A stretch of 20,025 nucleotides of DNA from an uncultured Collinsella sp. GTDB taxonomy: Bacteria > Actinomycetota > Coriobacteriia > Coriobacteriales > Coriobacteriaceae. This document shows positions 7,218 through 14,413 of the stretch, piece by piece. Every line of letters starts with the position of its first letter. The stretch's first letter is position 1. The stretch covers positions 1 through 20,025 of the forward strand of contig CAUBTS010000028.1 in the NCBI GenBank assembly GCA_958438955.1, given 5' to 3'. The notes below the pieces were generated by a model. That model was not told the DNA's origin, did no database searches, and saw nothing but the letters and a program-made list of their open reading frames with translations. Position numbers and translations under genes: made by a program.

Positions 7218-8555
7218 ATGCAGTTCGATCAGGTGACGGTTATCGGTGGCGGTCTGGCGGGTTCGGAATGCGCGATCCAGCTGGCAGACCGCGGGTTTGC
7301 CGTAAAGCTGTGCGAGATGCGCCCCCAGGTGAGCTCCCCGGCTCACCATACCGATCACCTGGCAGAGCTCGTCTGCTCCAATTCGTTTAAGTCGACCCGT
7401 CCGGATTCCGCGGCTGGTTTGCTGAAGGCCGAGCTTGAGCGCATGGGTTCAGTCCTGCTCGACTGCGCCCATCGCGCTGCTGTTCCCGCTGGTGGCGCCC
7501 TGGCGGTCGACCGTGTTACATTCTCCGAGCTCGTCGAGGCTGAGGTTGCCGCCCGCCCCAATATCGAGGTCGTTCACGGCGAGGTCACCCAGATCCCCGA
7601 GGGCCACGTGGTCATTGCCGCGGGCCCGCTGTGTTCACCGGCGCTGAGCGAAGAGGTCATGAAGCTCGTCGGTGGCGACGCCCTTGCGTTCTTCGATGCC
7701 GCGGCGCCGATCGTCGATGCCTCCACGCTCGATATGGACGTGCTGTTTTCGCAGTCGCGCTACGAGGAGCAGGGGAGCGGCGACTATCTCAACGCTCCGC
7801 TCAACAAGGAGGAGTACGAGGCCTTTATCGAGGCGCTCACCACGGCCGACCGCGTGGTGCTCAAGGACTTTGAGGGCGGCGATCTGTTCCAGGCCTGCCA
7901 GCCTGCCGAGGAGGTTGCGCGCACCGGCAAGGACGCCATTCGCTTTGGCGCCATGAAGCCCGTCGGCCTCACCGACCCGCGTACCGGACGTCGCCCTTGG
8001 GCGGCGATTCAGCTGCGTGCCGAGAACAAGGAGAAGACCGCCTATAACCTGGTGGGCTTCCAGACCAACCTGACCTTTGGCGAGCAGAAGCGCGTCTTCC
8101 ATATGGTGCCGGGCCTGGAGAACGCTGAGTTCTTCCGCTACGGTGTCATGCACCGCAATACCTTTGTCGACGCCCCGCACGTGCTCGATGGCACCTTTGC
8201 CGTGCCCGGTACCGGCGTGCGCCTGGCCGGTCAGATCACCGGCACCGAGGGGTACATGGAAGCCGTGGCGACCGGTCTGCTCGCGGCGCTCAACACCTAT
8301 GCAGAGGCTATCGGCGCCGATTCCGTCGAGTTGCCCCGCGTGGGCGCCCTGGGTGCGCTCGTGGGCTATGCGACCGATCCTGCCACCGTGGGCTATCAGC
8401 CCATGCATGTCAACTTTGGCCTGGTGCCGCCGCTCGAGGACGGTAAGCGCCGCAGCAAGCGCGACCGCTATCAGGCCTATGCGGACCGTGCGCTCGAGGC
8501 CCTCGATGCCTACTTGGCCACGCGTTCCGACTTGTTTGGAGGCGACCGGTCATAG
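7218..8555 (+). CDS. trmFO: Folate-dependent tRNA (uracil-54) C5-methyltransferase TrmFO
   Basis: Flavoenzyme that forms m5U54 in the tRNA T-loop using methylenetetrahydrofolate as carbon donor and reduced FAD. The 445-residue product matches the family length. It begins with the dinucleotide-binding motif GGGLAGSE (10-17), followed by ELVCSNSFKS, whose Cys53 matches the conserved family cysteine, and FQACQPAEEVA, whose Cys227 matches the catalytic cysteine of the Bacillus enzyme. The C-terminal third (LAGQITGTEGYMEA and NFGLVPPL) also fits. The ATG at 7218 is preferred over an in-frame TTG at 7212, because AAAGGTG (7204-7210) lies 7 bases before the ATG. The gene is a Bacillus-like feature that is uncommon in classical actinomycetes. 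Its TAG overlaps the proposed ATA start of xerC. Confidence 0.96.
   Translation: MQFDQVTVIGGGLAGSECAIQLADRGFAVKLCEMRPQVSSPAHHTDHLAELVCSNSFKSTRPDSAAGLLKAELERMGSVLLDCAHRAAVPAGGALAVDRVTFSELVEAEVAARPNIEVVHGEVTQIPEGHVVIAAGPLCSPALSEEVMKLVGGDALAFFDAAAPIVDASTLDMDVLFSQSRYEEQGSGDYLNAPLNKEEYEAFIEALTTADRVVLKDFEGGDLFQACQPAEEVARTGKDAIRFGAMKPVGLTDPRTGRRPWAAIQLRAENKEKTAYNLVGFQTNLTFGEQKRVFHMVPGLENAEFFRYGVMHRNTFVDAPHVLDGTFAVPGTGVRLAGQITGTEGYMEAVATGLLAALNTYAEAIGADSVELPRVGALGALVGYATDPATVGYQPMHVNFGLVPPLEDGKRRSKRDRYQAYADRALEALDAYLATRSDLFGGDRS
8538..8554 (+). promoter_or_regulatory. Ribosome binding site and ATA codon at the xerC start
   Basis: GGAGG (8538-8542) lies 9 bases before an in-frame ATA (8552-8554) that overlaps the trmFO TAG as ATAG, the same 4-base geometry as an ATGA overlap. 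No ATG, GTG or TTG occurs in this frame between about 8360 and the GTG at 8630. The site therefore points to an unusual start codon. Confidence 0.5.
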
Positions 8556-9472
8556 CCTTTGACCTGTACGACACCGTCGACTCTTTTATCGCCTATATCG
8601 CACGCGTTGAGGGGCTTTCTCCCAACACGGTGACGGCCTATGGCTCGAGACTGGAGCGCTTTGCTGCCTGGTGCGAGCGCGAGGATATTGATGCTTTCGC
8701 TGCCGACGTGCGCACCATTCGTCGCTATCTTGCTGAGCTTTCGCGTGAGCAGGTGGCTCCCCGAACGCTTGCGGCGCACCTGTCGGCTATCCGATCTCTC
8801 TATCGCTGGATGGCTGCCGAGGGGATTGTCGAGGGCGATGCGGTCTCGGCGATCGCGTCGCCCAAGCTGCCGCGTGACCTGCCGGGCGTCCTTACGACCC
8901 AGCAGGTCGAGGCGCTGCTCAAGACGCCTGATACCTCAACACCCGCGGGACTGCGCGATGCGGCGATGCTCGAGTTGCTCTATGCCTCGGGTGCCCGCAT
9001 CTCAGAGCTTGCGGCGCTCAATGTGGAATCCATCTCATGGTCCGAGCGCACGCTGCGCCTGTGGGGCAAGGGGAGCAAGGAGCGTATCGTCCCTCTGTAT
9101 CGTCGTGCGCTCGATGTGACGCGTCTCTATATTGAAGAGGGGAGGCCGGAGTTGCTCGCTCGGGCAAAGCGCCGCGACCTCGCTACCGGGCCGCATCCGC
9201 TGCTTATATCGGCGCGCGGCAATCGCATGAGCGCCGCGATGCTTCGGCGGCGGTTCCATACGCTGGCGACGCTCGCCGGCATTCCGGCTGACATCGCCCC
9301 GCATGCGATGCGCCATACCTTTGCGACCGACTTGCTCGAGGGCGGTGCGGACCTGCGCTCGGTTCAAGAGCTGCTAGGTCATGCGAGCCTGTCCACGACG
9401 CAGATCTACACGCATCTCACACCCGATCGGCTTAAACGTGCCGTGGCTCAAGCCCATCCCCGCGGCGAATAG
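8552..9472 (+). CDS. xerC: Site-specific tyrosine recombinase XerC/XerD family
   Basis: Resolves chromosome dimers at dif with a partner recombinase. An N-terminal SAM-like core-binding domain (FIAYIARVEGLSPNTVTAY) precedes the catalytic domain. Counting from the ATA at 8552 (306 residues), the catalytic set is complete: Arg149 in GARISEL, Lys173 in GKGSKER, His251 and Arg254 in HAMRH, His277 in GHASL and the nucleophile Tyr286 in QIYTHLT. This numbering nearly equals E. coli XerC/XerD (Arg148, Lys172), which supports the upstream start. The first canonical in-frame start is GTG at 8630, which would remove the first 26 residues of the DNA-binding domain. XerC versus XerD cannot be settled from one copy; the position after trmFO matches Bacillus codV. 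Coupled to trmFO by overlap and probably the last gene of the yraN run. Confidence 0.93.
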   Translation: MAFDLYDTVDSFIAYIARVEGLSPNTVTAYGSRLERFAAWCEREDIDAFAADVRTIRRYLAELSREQVAPRTLAAHLSAIRSLYRWMAAEGIVEGDAVSAIASPKLPRDLPGVLTTQQVEALLKTPDTSTPAGLRDAAMLELLYASGARISELAALNVESISWSERTLRLWGKGSKERIVPLYRRALDVTRLYIEEGRPELLARAKRRDLATGPHPLLISARGNRMSAAMLRRRFHTLATLAGIPADIAPHAMRHTFATDLLEGGADLRSVQELLGHASLSTTQIYTHLTPDRLKRAVAQAHPRGE

Positions 9473-9490
9473 TGGCTGGGACGTCCCGCG

Positions 9491-9512
9491 CCGCACTCAG
9501 GTGTGTGGTTTT
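9491..9512 (+). terminator. Weak possible terminator after xerC
   Basis: CCGCAC (9491-9496) can pair with GTGTGG (9503-9508) through one G-U pair over a 6-base loop, followed by TTTTG-like sequence. The stem is short, so this is a low-confidence candidate. A separate 10-base palindrome, GGGACGTCCC, lies at 9478-9487 just after the stop. Confidence 0.3.
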
Positions 9513-9521
9513 GATTGCGGG

Positions 9522-9550
9522 TTGGCAGGAAGAGGCATTCCTGCTATCAT
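9522..9550 (+). promoter_or_regulatory. Promoter of rpsB-tsf
   Basis: TTGGCA (9522-9527) and TATCAT (9545-9550) are separated by exactly 17 bases, close to the main sigma factor consensus. The expected start near 9557 gives a 135-base untranslated leader before rpsB. Confidence 0.75.
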
Positions 9551-9589
9551 TCATCGGGTTGCTTCACGGCAACATGTTTTTATCACGCA

Positions 9590-9667
9590 CGCGCGGCTAC
9601 TTCATACCGTGGTGCCCGGGCTTTGGTAGCACATGTCCGGGTTGGTTTTGGAGGATGACCCCGCGCG
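9590..9667 (+). promoter_or_regulatory. Structured rpsB leader, candidate autoregulatory RNA
   Basis: Within the predicted leader, CGCGCGG (9590-9596) is perfectly complementary to CCGCGCG (9661-9667). Nested inside is a hairpin pairing CCCGGGC (9615-9621) with GTCCGGG (9635-9641) through one G-U pair over a 13-base loop. The outer stem ends 12 bases before the AGGAGG of rpsB. The layout resembles ribosomal-protein leaders that sense their own product; S2 autoregulation is known in E. coli, but conservation here is unknown. Confidence 0.4.
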
Positions 9668-9691
9668 GAGGCAAACCACAGGAGGTTTAAC

Positions 9692-10420
9692 ATGGCTACC
9701 AAGATTAATATCCGCACCCTGCTCGAGGCCGGCTGCCACTTCGGTCACCAGACCCGTCGCTGGAACCCCAAGATGAAGCCGTTCATCTTCGGTGAGCGCA
9801 ACGGCATCTACATCCTCGACCTCAAGCAGACCATCCTCGACGCCGACCAGGCCTACACCTTCGTCAAGAACGTCGCCAAGGGTGGCAACGTGCTATTCGT
9901 CGGCACCAAGAAGCAGGCTCAGGAGGCCGTCAAGAACGCTGCTGAGCGCGCCAACATGCCTTACATCAACCAGCGTTGGCTCGGCGGTATGCTGACCAAC
10001 TTCGTCACCATCCGCTCCCGCATCAACCGCATGGAGGAGCTCGAGGCCATGGTCGAGGACGGCCGCATGGCTGTTCTGCCCAAGAAGGAGCAGGCTGTTC
10101 TCGGCAAGGAGCTCACCAAGCTCCAGACCAACCTCGGTGGCGCCCGCGACATGAAGGGTCTGCCCCAGGCTCTCTTCGTCATCGACACCAAGCGCGAGGA
10201 GAACGCCATCAAGGAGGCTCAGCGCCTGAACATCCCCGTCGTCGCCCTGATCGACACCAACTCCGATCCCGACGAGGTCGAGTACGGCATCCCCTGCAAC
10301 GATGACGCTATCTCCGCTGTCACCCTTATGTGCGAGCTCATGGCTGACGCCTGCCTCGCTGGCTCTGGTAAGGAGCAGGTCTCCGAGGCCGAGATGGCCG
10401 CTGAGCCCAAGGCCGAGTAA
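9692..10420 (+). CDS. rpsB: 30S ribosomal protein S2
   Basis: Small-subunit protein that joins late in 30S assembly and helps recruit S1 where S1 is present. The 242-residue product shows the hallmark N-terminus [19 protein letters not shown], then [37 protein letters not shown] and the second signature [23 protein letters not shown] (9680-9685) lies 6 bases before the ATG. A strong promoter and long leader precede it, and tsf follows after 45 bases without a terminator, so the two are cotranscribed. Codon use is strongly biased toward a few codons, including many GCT alanines, as expected for high expression. Confidence 0.99.
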   Translation: MATKINIRTLLEAGCHFGHQTRRWNPKMKPFIFGERNGIYILDLKQTILDADQAYTFVKNVAKGGNVLFVGTKKQAQEAVKNAAERANMPYINQRWLGGMLTNFVTIRSRINRMEELEAMVEDGRMAVLPKKEQAVLGKELTKLQTNLGGARDMKGLPQALFVIDTKREENAIKEAQRLNIPVVALIDTNSDPDEVEYGIPCNDDAISAVTLMCELMADACLAGSGKEQVSEAEMAAEPKAE

Positions 10421-10465
10421 ATCAGTCTTAGTTAATTCTTTTTCATCTCTTTGAAAGGAACCACA

Positions 10466-11335
10466 ATGGCCCAGATTACCGCCGCTATGGTCAAGCAGCT
10501 CCGCGAGATGACCGACTCCCCGATGATGGAGTGCAAGAAGGCTCTCGTCGAGGCTGACGGCGACATGGACGCCGCTGTCGACGTTCTGCGTAAGAACGGC
10601 CTTGCCAAGGCTGCCAAGAAGGCTGGCCGTGAGACCAACGAGGGCGCTGTCGCCGCGTTCGTCTCCGAGGATGGCAAGACCGGCGCTCTGCTCGAGCTCT
10701 CCTGCGAGACCGACTTCGTTGGCTCTAACGCCAAGTTCACCGGCTTTGCTTCCAAGGTCGCTGAGGTTGTCGCTACCACCGAGCCTGCTGACGTCGACGC
10801 TCTGCTCGAGAAGCCGATGGGCGAGGAGACCGTTTCCTCCGAGCTCACCGAGATGATTCACATCATGGGCGAGAACATGAAGATCTCCCGCTTCGCTGCC
10901 CGCAAGGCTGAGAACGGCGCGCTCGCTTCTTACATCCACATGGGTGGTAAGATCGGCGTCCTCGTCGAGTTCGCCTTCGAGAAGGCTGAGACCGCTCAGG
11001 CTGAATCCTTCAAGACCTTCGCTCACGACGTTGCCCTTCAGGTTGCCGCTGTCGCCCCGATCTGCGCTACCCGCGATCAGGTTCCGGCCGAGACCGTCGA
11101 GCACGAGAAGCAGATCTACATGGCTCAGGCTGCCGAGTCCAGCAAGCCCGAGGCCATTCAGGAGAAGATGGCTGTCGGCCGTCTGGAGAAGTTCTACAAG
11201 CAGTCCGTGCTCACCGAGCAGGAGTTCATCAAGGACAGCTCCCTCACCATCAAGAAGTACGCAGAGCAGGTCTCCAAGGATCTCGGCGACACCATTACCG
11301 TCGTTGCCTTTGACCGTCTGGTCCGTGGCGAGTAA
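10466..11335 (+). CDS. tsf: Translation elongation factor Ts
   Basis: Guanine-nucleotide exchange factor that recycles EF-Tu-GDP. The 289-residue product has the N-terminal UBA-like domain with LREMTDSPMMECKKALVEA, the TDF motif (residues 82-84 in CETDFVGSN) that contacts EF-Tu, and the two-part core domain ending in FYKQSVLTEQEFIKD, typical of the family C-terminus. The ATG at 10466 follows AAAGGA (10454-10459) by 6 bases; an in-frame TTG at 10451 lies upstream of that site and is rejected. It is the second gene of the rpsB unit and is closed by a strong terminator. Codon bias matches rpsB. Confidence 0.99.
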   Translation: MAQITAAMVKQLREMTDSPMMECKKALVEADGDMDAAVDVLRKNGLAKAAKKAGRETNEGAVAAFVSEDGKTGALLELSCETDFVGSNAKFTGFASKVAEVVATTEPADVDALLEKPMGEETVSSELTEMIHIMGENMKISRFAARKAENGALASYIHMGGKIGVLVEFAFEKAETAQAESFKTFAHDVALQVAAVAPICATRDQVPAETVEHEKQIYMAQAAESSKPEAIQEKMAVGRLEKFYKQSVLTEQEFIKDSSLTIKKYAEQVSKDLGDTITVVAFDRLVRGE

Positions 11336-11358
11336 ATAAGCTCTTGTAGCTGGTAATG

Positions 11359-11393
11359 AGCAGGCTGTGGGTTTTACTCACAGCCTGCTTTTT
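11359..11393 (+). terminator. Intrinsic terminator after tsf
   Basis: AGCAGGCTGTG (11359-11369) pairs perfectly with CACAGCCTGCT (11379-11389); two further pairs, one of them G-U, extend the stem to 13 bp over a 5-base loop. A run of five Ts (11389-11393) follows. It separates rpsB-tsf from the pyrH operon. Confidence 0.93.
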
Positions 11394-11414
11394 CATGGCT
11401 CTTCTTAGAGCCTT

Positions 11415-11423
11415 TGATAGAAT
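11415..11423 (+). promoter_or_regulatory. Extended -10 promoter of the pyrH operon
   Basis: TGATAGAAT is a TGn extended -10 with hexamer TAGAAT (11418-11423). No good -35 lies 16-18 bases upstream, which is usual for extended -10 promoters. It would start transcription near 11430, about 24 bases before the pyrH start codon. Confidence 0.6.
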
Positions 11424-11453
11424 GTTGAGAGTTCAATCTAAAGGAGGATCGCT

Positions 11454-12176
11454 TTGTCCGACATCCGATATAAACGCGTGCTTCTTAAGCTTTCCGGCGA
11501 AGCGCTGATGGGCGACGGCCAATATGGCATCGACCCCAAGGTTACCGACCATCTTGCCAAGCAGGTCAAGGAGCTGCTCGCCGTTGGCCATGAGGTCGGC
11601 GTCGTTGTCGGCGGCGGCAATATTTTCCGCGGCATGGCCGGCGCTGCCGGTGGCATGGAGCGTGCTCAGGCCGACTACATGGGCATGCTGGCAACCGTTA
11701 TGAACGCGCTCGCCCTGCAGGATGCCTTCGAGCATAACGATGTTCCCTGCCGCGTGATGAGCGCTATCCAGATGAACGAGATCTGCGAGCCCTATATTCG
11801 CCGTCGCGCCATCAACCACCTTTCCAAGGGCAACGTCGTTATTTTTGCCGCCGGTTCGGGCAATCCGTACTTTACGACCGACACCGCCGCGGCTCTTCGT
11901 GCGTGCGAGATCGGCGCCGAGATTCTGATTAAAGCCACCAAGGTTGACGGCATCTACGACAAGGATCCCGTCAAGTGCGCCGATGCCGTCCGTTTTGACA
12001 AGATTACCTATCACGAGGTTCTCGTCCGCGGTCTGCAGGTTATGGATTCCACGGCTACGGCACTGTGCCAGGATAACCGTATGCCGATTTTGGTCCTCAA
12101 CATCGATGGCGAGGACACCGTCAAGCGCGCGCTTTCGGGTGAGCCCGTCGGCACGCTCGTCTATCAGGAGGATTAA
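11454..12176 (+). CDS. pyrH: Uridylate kinase (UMP kinase)
   Basis: Phosphorylates UMP to UDP with ATP in pyrimidine nucleotide synthesis; the bacterial enzyme is a hexamer of the amino acid kinase fold and a common target of UTP feedback. The 240-residue product is full length and shows KLSGEALMG (from residue 12), [11 protein letters not shown], the nucleotide-binding [14 protein letters not shown] loop and the C-terminal [11 protein letters not shown]. Translation starts at TTG (11454), with AAGGAGG (11441-11447) 6 bases upstream; no ATG is nearer, and the family N-terminus begins here. First gene of the long operon; frr follows after 2 bases. Confidence 0.98.
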   Translation: MSDIRYKRVLLKLSGEALMGDGQYGIDPKVTDHLAKQVKELLAVGHEVGVVVGGGNIFRGMAGAAGGMERAQADYMGMLATVMNALALQDAFEHNDVPCRVMSAIQMNEICEPYIRRRAINHLSKGNVVIFAAGSGNPYFTTDTAAALRACEIGAEILIKATKVDGIYDKDPVKCADAVRFDKITYHEVLVRGLQVMDSTATALCQDNRMPILVLNIDGEDTVKRALSGEPVGTLVYQED

Positions 12177-12178
12177 GC

Positions 12179-12715
12179 ATGGCAGATAACATCACCGCCC
12201 ATATGGACAAGTCGCTCGAGTCCCTCAAGCATAACTTCTCCAAGGTCCGTACCGGCCGCGCCAATGCCAACATTCTGTCCGACATCACCGTCGATTATTA
12301 CGGTGTTCCCACGCCGGTCACGCAGGTTGCCGCCGTCAAGACCCCCGAGGCCCACATGCTGCTCATCGAGCCGTGGGACAAGGCACTCATCAATGCTATC
12401 GTCAAGGCCATCGGCGCTTCCGATCTGGGTATTACCCCCAACTCCGATGGCACCGTCGTTCGTCTTCCGTTCCCGGCTCCCACTGAGGAGCGCCGTCGCG
12501 AGCTCGTCAAGGAGTGCCGCGAGTACGCCGAGCAGGCCAAGGTGTCTATCCGTAACATCCGTCGCGACTTCAACAACAAGCTCGAGCGCGATGAGGAGCT
12601 CACCGAGGACGATGTCCGTCGCGAGCAGGCCAAGGTCCAGAAGCACACCGATGAGTATGTCGCCAAGGTCGAGGAGCTTCTGAAGGAAAAAGAAGCCGAG
12701 GTCATGGAGATCTAA
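12179..12715 (+). CDS. frr: Ribosome recycling factor
   Basis: Acts with EF-G to split post-termination ribosomes. The product is 178 residues, a little shorter than the usual 184-186 because the N-terminal helix starts late. It contains the key MDKSLESLKHNFSKVRTGRAN segment of domain I, the domain II beta core (DYYGVPTPVTQVAAVKTPE), PFPAPTEERRRELVK and a long C-terminal helix. AGGAGG (12166-12171) lies 7 bases before the ATG and within the last codons of pyrH, so the genes are coupled. uppS begins one base after the stop. Confidence 0.98.
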   Translation: MADNITAHMDKSLESLKHNFSKVRTGRANANILSDITVDYYGVPTPVTQVAAVKTPEAHMLLIEPWDKALINAIVKAIGASDLGITPNSDGTVVRLPFPAPTEERRRELVKECREYAEQAKVSIRNIRRDFNNKLERDEELTEDDVRREQAKVQKHTDEYVAKVEELLKEKEAEVMEI

Positions 12716-12716
12716 G

Positions 12717-13511
12717 GTGCAATACGACGAGCATAAACTGGTCGAGTACTTTGCCGACGCCCCTGCGGGCGTCGGTTTTTCCGACCTTGACCTCAATAAC
12801 ATTCCGCACCATATCTCGTGCATCATGGACGGCAACGGTCGCTGGGCCACGTCGCGCGGTCTTGCACGCACCGAGGGCCACAAGGCGGGTATCGTCTCCC
12901 TTCGTGAGATTATTACCGCCTGCGTGCGTCTGGGCGTCGACGTGCTTTCTGCCTATGCGTTTTCGACCGAAAACTGGAATCGCCCTCAGCACGAAGTCAA
13001 CGTTCTGATGCACCTGTTTGCCAAGACGTTCATCGACGAGCTGCCGCTTCTGAAGCGCGAAAACGTGCGCGTTGTCTTTTTGGGTGACATTTCCGCGCTG
13101 CCCAAGAAGACCCGCGACGTTTTTGAACGCGGTCTTGCTGAGTGCGCCGATCACACCGGCATGACGCTGGCGCTTGCCGTCAACTACGGCGCGCGTGCCG
13201 AGATTACCCGCGCTGTCCGTCAGATCGCACTCGACGCTGCCGCCGGTAAGATTGATCCTGCCGCAATTGATGACGACATGGTGGCTTCTCACCTCTATAC
13301 TGCCGGTCTTCCCGATCCTGAGCTTGTGATTCGCACCTCTGGTGAGCTGCGCCTTTCGAACTATCTGCTGTGGCAGGTGGCTTATTCCGAGTTCTACGTC
13401 ACCGATACCTATTGGCCCGACTTTGATCGTTGGGGCCTTGTCGACGCCATTTTGGCCTATCAGGGCCGTGACCGTAGGTTTGGTGGACTGAGCAAGACCG
13501 AGGAGGCTTAA
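12717..13511 (+). CDS. uppS: Isoprenyl transferase (undecaprenyl diphosphate synthase)
   Basis: Adds isopentenyl units in cis to make the C55 lipid carrier diphosphate used for peptidoglycan and wall polymer synthesis; it acts at the inner face of the membrane. The 264-residue product has HISCIMDGNGRWA with catalytic Asp38, HKAGIVSLREI, AFSTENWNRP and the C-terminal diphosphate-binding RTSGELRLSNYLLWQ. About 30 residues precede the core. The start is GTG (12717), with GGAG (12706-12709) 7 bases upstream inside frr. Its substrates come from the MEP pathway, two enzymes of which (dxr, ispG) are in the same operon. Some relatives make shorter or longer chains, so C55 is inferred. Confidence 0.96.
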   Translation: MQYDEHKLVEYFADAPAGVGFSDLDLNNIPHHISCIMDGNGRWATSRGLARTEGHKAGIVSLREIITACVRLGVDVLSAYAFSTENWNRPQHEVNVLMHLFAKTFIDELPLLKRENVRVVFLGDISALPKKTRDVFERGLAECADHTGMTLALAVNYGARAEITRAVRQIALDAAAGKIDPAAIDDDMVASHLYTAGLPDPELVIRTSGELRLSNYLLWQVAYSEFYVTDTYWPDFDRWGLVDAILAYQGRDRRFGGLSKTEEA

Positions 13512-13513
13512 TC

Positions 13514-14413
13514 GTGTCCGATCGTCCCAAGGCATCTTCTCCCAAGACGCCTGCGCGCAAAGCTGCCACTTCGGGAGCGCCTGCAGCGAAGAGCGGCACC
13601 GGTTCGTGGCTGGCGGGCTTTATTACCCGTGCCGCCGCCGGTATCGTCTACGCCGTTGTCTTTATCTTGTGCTTGGTTTTGGGTATTGTGCCCACGGCCA
13701 TCTTTGTTTCTGTCATGAGCGGTCTGTGCTGCTATGAGTTTTTCCGTATGACGAGGCTCGATGGCAAGATGGCTAACGAGCGCATGGGTATCGCTGCCGC
13801 CGTACTCTTTCCGCTGTCGGCGTTGGGCGATTCGATGTTGCTGAATGCCCTGCTTTTTGCCCTGATGCTCGCTGTGGGCATTTGGTATGTCTGGTCGCCG
13901 CGTACCCGCATCTCTGATGTGGCCGTGACGCTCATGGGTCCCATCTACACTGGCTTTATGCTGTCGGCTATCGTGCTGCTGCGCGATGCCGTGCCCGGTT
14001 TTGCCGGCGCCCTGCTTTCGGTGGGCGTTTGTGCGTCCCTTTGGGTCTCCGATTCGTTTGCCTACATCGTGGGCAGCCGTATCGGTAAACACAAGATGGT
14101 CCCCAAGATCTCTCCCAAAAAGAGCTGGGAGGGGTTTGTTGGCGGCATTCTTGGCTCGGTTTTGATTTGGCTCATCCTGTGGGCGACGCGCTTCTACAAG
14201 CTCAGCCTGCCCTATGCGCTGCTGTGCGGCGTGGTCGTGTCCGTCCTGGGCGTTATCGGCGACCTCATCGAGTCGCGCATCAAGCGCGGTGTGGGCGTCA
14301 AGGATTCCGGCAACCTTATCCCGGGCCATGGCGGCATGCTCGATCGTAGCGATTCGCTTATCTTTGGCTGCATTACCGCGCAGCTGCTTTTGATGATCGG
14401 AGGCGTGCTGTAA
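13514..14413 (+). CDS. cdsA: Phosphatidate cytidylyltransferase (CDP-diglyceride synthase)
   Basis: Integral membrane enzyme converting phosphatidate and CTP to CDP-diacylglycerol, the branch point of phospholipid synthesis. The 299-residue protein has a Lys/Ala/Pro-rich, likely disordered cytosolic tail (about residues 1-32), then roughly eight hydrophobic segments starting near residue 40. The family signature fills residues 254-280, from SRIKR through VKDSGN to PGHGGMLDRSD, and SFAYIVGSRIGKHKM lies upstream of it. The start is GTG (13514), with AGGAGG (13501-13506) 7 bases upstream. The TAA shares its last base with the dxr ATG (TAATG). Confidence 0.96.
   Translation: MSDRPKASSPKTPARKAATSGAPAAKSGTGSWLAGFITRAAAGIVYAVVFILCLVLGIVPTAIFVSVMSGLCCYEFFRMTRLDGKMANERMGIAAAVLFPLSALGDSMLLNALLFALMLAVGIWYVWSPRTRISDVAVTLMGPIYTGFMLSAIVLLRDAVPGFAGALLSVGVCASLWVSDSFAYIVGSRIGKHKMVPKISPKKSWEGFVGGILGSVLIWLILWATRFYKLSLPYALLCGVVVSVLGVIGDLIESRIKRGVGVKDSGNLIPGHGGMLDRSDSLIFGCITAQLLLMIGGVL

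Noticed and set aside
9478..9487. GGGACGTCCC palindrome as an operator or dif-like site
   Set aside because: It is a single 10-base palindrome with no second copy seen in the window and no resemblance to the 28-base dif layout, so chance cannot be excluded.
9473..9691. Possible small gene or tRNA between xerC and rpsB
   Set aside because: Short open frames cross this stretch but lack ribosome binding sites, and no cloverleaf or CCA-like end is visible. A promoter and a leader explain it better.
9893..11104. Long - strand open frame (403 codons) opposite rpsB and tsf
   Set aside because: It spans two genes and their spacer in antisense, is rich in Leu, Gly, Asp and His as mirror frames are, and has no ribosome binding site or promoter that I can see.
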